Position numbers and translations under genes: made by a program. From Janthinobacterium rivuli (GTDB taxonomy: Bacteria > Pseudomonadota > Gammaproteobacteria > Burkholderiales > Burkholderiaceae_D), in the NCBI RefSeq assembly GCF_009208735.1, contig NZ_WFLJ01000020.1, positions 62,001 to 126,000 on the forward strand: 64,000 bases of DNA, read 5' to 3'. Below are positions 57,817 to 64,000 of the stretch, piece by piece. The notes beneath the pieces are model-generated. The model saw only the letters and a program-made list of their open reading frames with translations, was not told the DNA's origin and did not search any database. The number at the start of each line of letters is the position of its first letter. Position 1 is the first letter of the stretch.

Positions 57817-59043
57817 TCAGTACAGCAATTCGTTAAACGGGATAAAGCGCAGCATGTCGCCACGCGCGATCGACAGGCCCGGCGGGCAATCGATCAAGCC
57901 ATCGCCCCACACGGTGGACGTCAGCACGCCGGAACTCTGGTTGGCGAACAGTTCCAGCTCGCCCTCGTCATTGACCCTGGCGCGCAAGAACTCGTTGCGC
58001 TTGTCCGCCTTCAGGCGTTCAAACGCGGCCGGCAGCTTGTAGCTGCGCGGCGCCAGATTCCCCGCCACGCCCTGCAGGCGCAGAATGAACGGCCGCACGA
58101 ACAGCAAAAACGTGACGAAGCTGGAGACGGGATTGCCGGGCAAGCCGACAAAGAACGCATCGCGCACTTCGCCGAAGGCCAAGGGTTTACCCGGCTTGAC
58201 GGCGATCTGCCACATGTTCAGCCGCCCTTCCGCTTCCACGGCCGGCTTGATATGGTCTTCCTCGCCCACGGACACGCCGCCCGAGGTGATGATCAGATCA
58301 TTGCCCTGCGCCGCCTGGCGCAGCACGGCGCGCGTCGCCTCCAGGCTGTCGGGAACGATGCCCAGGTCCGTGATCTCGCAACCCAGATTTTCCAGCAGGC
58401 CGCGCAAGGTAAAACGATTCGAGTTGTAGACGGCGCCCGGCGCCAAAGGCTCGCCCGGCATGGCCAGCTCGTCGCCCGTGAAGAACACGGCCACGCGCAG
58501 CTTGCGCAGCACCGGCACTTGCGCCAGGCCCACCGAGGCGGCCAGGCCCATTTCCTGGCTGCGCAGGCGCCGGCCCGCGCCGAGGATCTCGCCGCCGGCG
58601 CGGATATCCTCGCCCTGGCGGCGCACCCATTCGCCCGCTTGCGGCACGTGGTTAACCGTCACCACGCCATCGAGCAAGGTGCACTGCTCCTGCATCACGA
58701 CGCAATCGGCACCGTCCGGAATCAGGGCGCCCGTGAAGATGCGCGCCGCCGTCCCCGGCTGCAAGGGCTGGCCCACGTGGCCGGCCGCGATGCGCTGCGA
58801 CACGGGCAGGCTGGCCGCGCCGCTGGCGCAGTCAATCGCGCGCACGGCATAGCCATCCATCTGCGTGTTGTCGCGCTCGGGCACGTTCAGGGTCGACGTC
58901 TGGGCGGCCGCCAGCACGCGGCCGTTGGCGCGCATGGTGTCGACCAGCTCCACCTCGGCCAACGGGCGCGCCGCGCCCAGCATGAAGGCTTGCGCCTCGG
59001 CCACCGACAGCATCGGTTTGCGTACAGTGCTGGCGTCAGTCAT
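57817..59043 (-). CDS. moeA: Molybdopterin molybdenumtransferase
   Basis: The ATG at 59043 overlaps the thrC stop by one base (TGATG); a GTG one codon earlier is also possible. The 408-residue protein has the MoeA domain order: N-terminal MoeA_N (DNTQMDGYAVRA), the MoCF-binding domain with SGGVSVGEEDHIK and GLPGNPVSSFVTF, and a C-terminal beta-barrel. It inserts molybdate into molybdopterin. It is translationally coupled to thrC, an arrangement known in beta-proteobacteria. Confidence 0.95.
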   Translation of the reverse strand: MTDASTVRKPMLSVAEAQAFMLGAARPLAEVELVDTMRANGRVLAAAQTSTLNVPERDNTQMDGYAVRAIDCASGAASLPVSQRIAAGHVGQPLQPGTAARIFTGALIPDGADCVVMQEQCTLLDGVVTVNHVPQAGEWVRRQGEDIRAGGEILGAGRRLRSQEMGLAASVGLAQVPVLRKLRVAVFFTGDELAMPGEPLAPGAVYNSNRFTLRGLLENLGCEITDLGIVPDSLEATRAVLRQAAQGNDLIITSGGVSVGEEDHIKPAVEAEGRLNMWQIAVKPGKPLAFGEVRDAFFVGLPGNPVSSFVTFLLFVRPFILRLQGVAGNLAPRSYKLPAAFERLKADKRNEFLRARVNDEGELELFANQSSGVLTSTVWGDGLIDCPPGLSIARGDMLRFIPFNELLY

Positions 59044-60524
59044 CACAGCCCCGTATTTGAGGCGATGTACGCCTTCATTTTGTCCACGTCCGTGCCCATC
59101 ACAACGAACTTCTGCGGCAAGTCCTCGATGTTCTCGAAGCCGGCCGGGCGCTCCGCGTCCACGCCCAGCGCTTCGAGGATTGTTTCGTTGAACTTGGCCG
59201 CCAGCGCCGTTTCCAGCACGATCATCGGCACGTTCGGCTCCAGGTGCTCGCGCGCCACCTTGATGCCGTCGGCCGTGTGCGTGTCGATGGTGATGCCGTA
59301 GTCGTCGGCCACGTCGCGGATGGTGTCGAGGCGGTCCTGGTGCGTGGACTTGCCCGACTTGAAGCCGTACTTGGCCACCAGCTTGAATTCGTCGCCATCG
59401 CTGCCAGGCTTGCCGGACAGGTCGAAGCCGCCGTGCGTTTCCACTTTCGTGAACAGCGCGCGTACGCGCCCGCTGTCGCGGCCCACCAGGTCGTAGACGA
59501 AGCGCTCGAAGTTCGACGCTTTCGAGATATCCATCGACGGGCTGCTCGTGTGATACGTCTCGGCGGATTTGCGCACGCGGTAGACGCCCGTGCGGAAGAA
59601 TTCGTCGAGCACGTCGTTTTCATTCGTGGCCACCACCAGTTTCGAGATCGGTAAACCCATCATGCGGGCGATATGGCCGGCGCAGATATTGCCGAAGTTG
59701 CCCGATGGCACCGTGAACGACACCTTTTGCTCGTTGCTGGTGGTGGCCGCCAGGTAGCCGCGGAAGTAATACACCACCTGCGCCACGACGCGCGCCCAGT
59801 TGATGGAGTTGACGGTGCCGATCTTCTGTTGCGCCTTGAACGGCAAGTCGTTCGACACGGCTTTCACCATATCCTGGCAATCGTCGAACACGCCTTCGAC
59901 GGCGATGTTGTAGATGTTCGGGTCTTGCAGGCTGAACATCTGCGCCGTCTGGAAGGCGCTCATTTTCTTGTGCGGCGACAACATGAAGACGCGGATGCCC
60001 TTCTTGCCGCGCATCGCGTATTCGGCCGCGCTGCCCGTGTCGCCGGACGTGGCGCCGAAGATATTGAGTTCGGCGTCGTGCTTGGCCAGCGTGTATTCGA
60101 ACAGGTTGCCCAGCAACTGCATGGCCATGTCCTTGAAGGCCAGGGTCGGGCCGTTCGACAGCGCCTGCAGGATCAGGGTGGTCTGGCCGCCCTTGACGAC
60201 GTTTTCTTCGAGCACGCGCAGCGGCGTGATGTCGGCCGCGTTTTCACCGGCGCGGGCGTTCTTGTAGACTGCCTTGGTATAGGTTTTCGCCGTCAGTGCC
60301 TTCAGGTCCGCGGCCGGGATATCGGTGGCGAACTTCTTCAGGATTTCGTAGGCCAGGTCGGCATACGACAATGTGCGCCAGGCGTTGAGCTCGGCACCAG
60401 TGACTTGCGGGTAGTGTTCAGGGAGATACAGTCCGCCATCGGGGGCCAGGCCGCCCAGGAGGATGTCGGAGAATTGCTGCGGATTCAATGGCGCTTTTTC
60501 AGCGCGGGTAGACACGTAGTGCAT
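59043..60524 (-). CDS. thrC: Threonine synthase
   Basis: This 493-residue PLP enzyme has the family start MHYVSTRAEKAPLNPQQFSDILLGGLAPDGGLYLPEHYP. The PLP Lys is in GPTLAFKDMAMQ, the phosphate loop is ATSGDTGSAAEYA, and SGNFGNICAGHIA is conserved. It makes threonine from phosphohomoserine. In related genomes hom lies upstream; here no hom gene precedes it. The AAA ATPase reads away from it instead. Confidence 0.96.
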   Translation of the reverse strand: MHYVSTRAEKAPLNPQQFSDILLGGLAPDGGLYLPEHYPQVTGAELNAWRTLSYADLAYEILKKFATDIPAADLKALTAKTYTKAVYKNARAGENAADITPLRVLEENVVKGGQTTLILQALSNGPTLAFKDMAMQLLGNLFEYTLAKHDAELNIFGATSGDTGSAAEYAMRGKKGIRVFMLSPHKKMSAFQTAQMFSLQDPNIYNIAVEGVFDDCQDMVKAVSNDLPFKAQQKIGTVNSINWARVVAQVVYYFRGYLAATTSNEQKVSFTVPSGNFGNICAGHIARMMGLPISKLVVATNENDVLDEFFRTGVYRVRKSAETYHTSSPSMDISKASNFERFVYDLVGRDSGRVRALFTKVETHGGFDLSGKPGSDGDEFKLVAKYGFKSGKSTHQDRLDTIRDVADDYGITIDTHTADGIKVAREHLEPNVPMIVLETALAAKFNETILEALGVDAERPAGFENIEDLPQKFVVMGTDVDKMKAYIASNTGL

Positions 60525-60811
60525 AGATTTGAAGAGTCCAGTTGAGCTGAGTGCGGTTGATCATGAATGGCAGCGGATATTATAGTGCCAGCCGCTCCCC
60601 AAGGCGAATCGCATGCGTACGCTGCCGTCCTGGCCGGCGCGCTTGTTGTCAAACAGCAGCGCCCGACAGACATAAAACATTGCAATTTGGAAATTTTTTA
60701 TGACGAGATCAACGCTCCGTACAAAGATGCATGCGCAGACTGGCGCGGGCGCCTGATTTGCGCCACACTGGTGTTTGTCGGCCCGCCTGCGGGCCATTCA
60801 TGGAACCGGCC
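60525..60811. other. Divergent intergenic region upstream of thrC
   Basis: About 290 bases hold the divergent promoters of thrC and the ATPase gene. An AT-rich stretch lies at 60675-60705. No known leader peptide or riboswitch was recognised. Confidence 0.4.
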
Positions 60812-61552
60812 ATGTCGCTGAGTAAAAAACCGTATCTGCAAAGCGCCGCGCTGCGCCCCGACGCCGTCGTCGACCTCGACCACTATCCATTCACCATCCC
60901 CGCCATCCGCGACTTCGTGCACATGGATTTCCACCCCGACGTGACGTTCTTCGTGGGCGAGAATGGCAGCGGCAAGTCGACCATGCTCGAGGCGCTGGCC
61001 GTGGCGCTGGGCTTCGGCAAGGATGGCGGCACGCGCAACGTGCGCATCGCCCTGCCCTCGGACGAGGAATCGGGCCTGCACGCGCATCTGCGCCTGAGCA
61101 AGAGCTACAAGAAACCGGACGACAGCTATTTCCTGCGCGCCGAAAGCTTTTTCAACGTCGCCACCTACATGGACGACATGCCCGAATACCTGGCCAGCTA
61201 TGGCGGCAAGTCGCTGCACGCGCAATCGCACGGCGAAGCGTTCATGGCGACCCTGATCAACAAGCTGCGGGGAAAAGGCCTGTACCTGCTGGACGAGCCC
61301 GAGGCGGCCCTGTCGCCCAGCCGCCAGATGGCGGCCCTGTCCGTGATCCACCAGCTGGTGCAGGACGACTCGCAGCTGATCATCGCCACCCATTCACCGA
61401 TACTGCTGGCCTACCCGAACGCGAAAATACTCAGCTTTACGGGCGGCGGCATCCACGAGATGGCCTATGAAGACACGGAACATTACGCCGTGACGCGCGA
61501 TTTTTTGAATCACTACCCGCGGAGGCTGGAGCAGCTGTTTGAGGAAGATTAA
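60812..61552 (+). CDS. AAA-family ATPase (COG3910-like)
   Basis: The start at 60812 (MSLSKKPYLQSAALRPDAVVDLDHYPF) gives 246 residues; the ATG at 60800 would add four. Walker A is FFVGENGSGKSTML near residues 45-58, the signature region is SHGEAFMATL, Walker B is LYLLDEPEAALSP and the switch is IATHSPILL. It is an ABC-type ATPase without a membrane or nuclease domain, and no partner gene lies beside it. The cellular role is unknown. Base composition matches neighbouring genes, so it is not obviously acquired. Confidence 0.88.
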   Translation: MSLSKKPYLQSAALRPDAVVDLDHYPFTIPAIRDFVHMDFHPDVTFFVGENGSGKSTMLEALAVALGFGKDGGTRNVRIALPSDEESGLHAHLRLSKSYKKPDDSYFLRAESFFNVATYMDDMPEYLASYGGKSLHAQSHGEAFMATLINKLRGKGLYLLDEPEAALSPSRQMAALSVIHQLVQDDSQLIIATHSPILLAYPNAKILSFTGGGIHEMAYEDTEHYAVTRDFLNHYPRRLEQLFEED

Positions 61553-61589
61553 GGCGATTCCGTCTTTATATCAGCGCCCGGGACGTCAC

Positions 61590-61709
61590 GGCGGCGCGAG
61601 AAACCGTAGCGAGCAAGCCCAATGTCGCGTTGAGTAGCGCAGCCGTACCAGGGTACGGCGAGCAACGCCGACGCGAGAGTGGGCTGCGCAGTAGGTTTAT
61701 CGCGTCGCC
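61590..61709. repeat. Structured dispersed repeat, copy 2
   Basis: The outer stem is GGCGGCGCGA/TCGCGTCGCC (one mismatch). It encloses ACCGTAGCGAGC (61603-61614) and GCGCAGTAGGT (61686-61696), as in copy 1. Inner stems are GCCCA/TGGGC, TCGCGT/ACGCGA and a central GCCGTACC/GGTACGGC. Stem sequences differ from copy 1 but pair equally well. It lies between the convergent ATPase and sdaA genes. Confidence 0.75.
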
Positions 61710-61710
61710 C

Positions 61711-63111
61711 TCAGCAAGCTGCGTGGTTCACGGTAATGACGTGAACTGCCAGGCCGCCCAACGACGTTTCCTTGTACTTGTCCTGCATGTCCGCGCCCGT
61801 CTGGCGCATGGTTTCGATGACTTCGTCGAGGCTGACGAAATGCGTGCCGTCGCCCTTCAGCGCCAGCGAGGCGGCCGTGATGGCTTTCACGGCGCCCATG
61901 CCATTGCGCTCGATGCAGGGGATCTGCACCAGGCCGCCGATCGGGTCGCACGTCATGCCCAGGTGGTGTTCGATGCCGATTTCGGCCGCGTTCTCGATCT
62001 GTTCATTGGTGCCGCCCAGGGCCGCCACCAGGCCGGCCGCCGCCATGGCGCAGGCCACGCCCACTTCGCCCTGGCAGCCCACTTCGGCGCCCGAGATCGA
62101 GGCATTGCGCTTGCACAGCATGCCGATGGCGGCGGCCGTCAGCATGAAGCGGCGCACGCCGCCGACCGGATCGCTGGGGCGGCAATCCTGCGCATAGTAG
62201 CGCAGCACGGCCGGGATGATGCCGGCGGCGCCGTTCGTCGGCGCCGTCACCACGCGCCCGCCGGCCGCGTTTTCCTCGTTCACGGCCATCGCGTACAGGC
62301 TGACCAGGTGCACGGCGTCGTGCGGCAAGTCGTTGGCGCGGTTGTCGGACGCCTTCGCCTCCTGCGCCAGGCGCCACAATTTCGCGGCGCGGCGCTTGAC
62401 GTTCAAGCCGCCCGGCAGGTTGCCCGTCGTTTCCAGGCCGTGCGCGATGCAGTCGCGCATGACGTGCCAGATGCGGTCCAGGCCCGCATTCAATTCCTCG
62501 TCGCTGCGCTTAACGCACTCGTTCGCGCGCAGCATTTCCGGAATCGACAAGCCGCTTTCCAGGCCATGCGCCAGCAACTGCTCCATCGTGTCGAAGGGGA
62601 AGACGACGCGAGCAGCAGCGGCCGACTCCACCGCCGCTTCCGCCTGCGCCTCGCCCGCTTCGCGGATAAAGCCGCCGCCGATCGAGTAATACACCCTGTC
62701 GACGCGGCTGCCGTCCGCCAGTTTCAGGGTGAAGCGCATGCCGTTCGGGTGTTCGGGCAGCGATTCGCTCTTGTGCCAGACCAGGCCCGTGGCGGCCGTG
62801 AATGGCACCACGCGCGTGCCCAGCAGCGCGATCTCGCCGGCCGCCTCGATGGCGGCCAGCTTGCTGTCGACGGCATCGGGCGCGACGTCCTGCGGCGTTT
62901 CGCCCATCAGGCCAAGAATGACGGCCTTGTCCGTGGCATGGCCCACGCCAGTCAGCGCCAGCGAGCCATACAGGGCCGCCTCGACGCCCACCACCTGGTC
63001 CAGCGGACCGTATTCGACCAGAAAACGCCGCGCCGCCACCATCGGCCCCACCGTGTGGGAACTCGACGGCCCGATGCCGATCTTAAATAAGTCGAATACG
63101 CTCATATCCAT
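61711..63111 (-). CDS. sdaA: L-serine ammonia-lyase (iron-sulphur type)
   Basis: This 466-residue protein starts MDMSVFDLFKIGIGPSSSHTVGPM; the second ATG at 63105 is an alternative. The family motifs IGPSSSHT and SISGAEVGCQGEVGVACAMAAAG are present. Cysteines of the 4Fe-4S site are in LCKRNAS, GCQGEVG and MTCDPIGG. It deaminates serine to pyruvate and ammonia. It lies 48 bases downstream of the threonine dehydrogenase gene on the same strand, so both may form a serine/threonine catabolic unit. Confidence 0.96.
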   Translation of the reverse strand: MDMSVFDLFKIGIGPSSSHTVGPMVAARRFLVEYGPLDQVVGVEAALYGSLALTGVGHATDKAVILGLMGETPQDVAPDAVDSKLAAIEAAGEIALLGTRVVPFTAATGLVWHKSESLPEHPNGMRFTLKLADGSRVDRVYYSIGGGFIREAGEAQAEAAVESAAAARVVFPFDTMEQLLAHGLESGLSIPEMLRANECVKRSDEELNAGLDRIWHVMRDCIAHGLETTGNLPGGLNVKRRAAKLWRLAQEAKASDNRANDLPHDAVHLVSLYAMAVNEENAAGGRVVTAPTNGAAGIIPAVLRYYAQDCRPSDPVGGVRRFMLTAAAIGMLCKRNASISGAEVGCQGEVGVACAMAAAGLVAALGGTNEQIENAAEIGIEHHLGMTCDPIGGLVQIPCIERNGMGAVKAITAASLALKGDGTHFVSLDEVIETMRQTGADMQDKYKETSLGGLAVHVITVNHAAC

Positions 63112-63159
63112 GTAGTGTCTCTTTATATTGGTATGTTTTTATGAATTGCGGTGCTGGAC

Positions 63160-64000
63160 TCAGGCTGCCTTGGCAGCCTGCCCCGCGTCGACATTGGCCA
63201 GCATGTCGGTGACCATCTGCTCGACGCCGATCTGCGCCTTCCAGCCCCAATCGGCGCTGGCCTTGCTGTCGTCCAGGCTTTGCGGCCAGCTGTCGGCGAT
63301 GGCCTGGCGGCTGTCCGGCTTGTAGCTGATCTTGAAGTCCGGCACCATGTGCACGATGGCCTTGGCCAGCTGCTCGGGGTTGAACGACACGCCCGCCACA
63401 TTGTACGAAGAACGGATCTTGATCGATGCCGCCGGCGCGTCCATCAATTCGATGGTGGCGCGGATGGCGTCGGGCATGTAAATCATCGGCAAGGTGGTGT
63501 TCCCATCGAGGAAGCAGTCATAGCGTTCGCCGCGCAAGGCCGCATGGAAGATGGCGATCGCGTAATCCGTGGTGCCGCCGCCCGGAGGCGACTTGTAGCT
63601 GATGATGCCCGGGTAGCGGATGCTGCGCACGTCCACGCCATACTTGTTGAAGTAGTACTCGCACAGGCGCTCGCCGGCCAGCTTGCTGATGCCGTACATC
63701 GAGGTCGGATCCATCACCGTCATTTGCGGCGTGTTCACCTGCGGCGTGTTCGGGCCGAAGGCGGCGATCGACGACGGCCAGAAGATGCGCAGCGGCTTGC
63801 CCGCCTCGCCCCGCTCGCGCGCCAGTTCCAGGATATTGAGCAAGCCATCCATGTTCAGGCTCCACGCCTTCAATGGCGCCGCCTCGCCCGTGGCCGACAG
63901 CATGGCCGCCAGCTGGTACACCTGGGTGATGTTTTCATCGGCGATGATGGCCGCCAGGCCGTCCTTGTCCAGCACATTCAATTGCGCATAGCGCTTGGCC
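63160..64000 (-). CDS. NAD-dependent epimerase-type L-threonine dehydrogenase (N-terminus cut by window edge)
   Basis: The frame stays open to base 64000, where it reads AKRYAQLNVLDKDGLAAI, so the N-terminal NAD-binding part is outside the window. The visible 279 residues belong to the extended short-chain dehydrogenase/epimerase family. They include VYQLAAMLSATGE, SSIAAFGP, the active-site MYGISKLAGE, SIRYPGIISYKSPPGGGTTDYA, and the substrate-binding end. These features fit the epimerase-like L-threonine 3-dehydrogenase. The TTG at 63981 is not a start. It precedes sdaA by 48 bases. Confidence 0.92.
   Translation of the reverse strand, partial: AKRYAQLNVLDKDGLAAIIADENITQVYQLAAMLSATGEAAPLKAWSLNMDGLLNILELARERGEAGKPLRIFWPSSIAAFGPNTPQVNTPQMTVMDPTSMYGISKLAGERLCEYYFNKYGVDVRSIRYPGIISYKSPPGGGTTDYAIAIFHAALRGERYDCFLDGNTTLPMIYMPDAIRATIELMDAPAASIKIRSSYNVAGVSFNPEQLAKAIVHMVPDFKISYKPDSRQAIADSWPQSLDDSKASADWGWKAQIGVEQMVTDMLANVDAGQAAKAA

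Overview
The window looks like a chromosomal segment of a GC-rich betaproteobacterium, most probably Oxalobacteraceae close to Janthinobacterium, Massilia or Duganella. This is inferred from the tig-clpP-clpX-lon-hupB-tRNA-Asp-ppiD order, the 1345-residue PurL, the fused NAD(P)HX repair enzyme and the hpnCDE squalene genes. No database search was possible, so the genus is an inference.

Left part (1-11.3 kb) is accessory. A minus-strand block runs from a secreted unknown protein and two DUF3304 paralogues (7.9-6.2 kb) into a tightly packed set: a VWA (TerY-like) protein, a PP2C phosphatase, a kinase-zinc ribbon-TM-TPR protein, and two tandem exported YwqK/MORN-repeat paralogues. The second paralogue runs off the left edge. 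A plus-strand LuxR-type regulator, three small exported or unknown proteins and a TerB-like protein follow. From 11.3 to 13.9 kb lie a frameshifted Amj-type lipid II flippase and a visibly AT-rich OLD-family ATPase/TOPRIM nuclease, which looks like acquired DNA.

Middle part (14-35 kb): purL, a GGDEF cyclase, a response regulator with TPR repeats whose phosphoacceptor Asp is a Glu, an S41 peptidase-MarR pair with a palindromic operator, a PQQ glucose dehydrogenase-TetR pair with its own operator, an alcohol dehydrogenase divergent from an AraC regulator, a fused 5-oxoprolinase, the NAD(P)HX repair enzyme, and a divergent ABC ATPase/TesA esterase pair.

Right part (36-64 kb) is mostly housekeeping: ppiD, two tRNA-Asp genes, hupB, lon, clpX, clpP and tig (folding and proteolysis), tRNA-Leu, an RND efflux pump with its adaptor, hpnCDE (farnesyl-PP to squalene), a membrane/envelope pair (DUF1700 and DUF2807), a BaiN-like flavoprotein, moaD-moeA-thrC, a COG3910-like ATPase, sdaA and a truncated epimerase-type threonine dehydrogenase. 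The last two both degrade hydroxy-amino acids.

The two observations most worth following are the VWA/PP2C/kinase triad coupled to exported MORN-repeat proteins (1-6 kb), and a pair of roughly 110-120 bp structured repeats (34.2 and 61.6 kb). The repeats share single-stranded blocks, while their stems differ in sequence but still pair.
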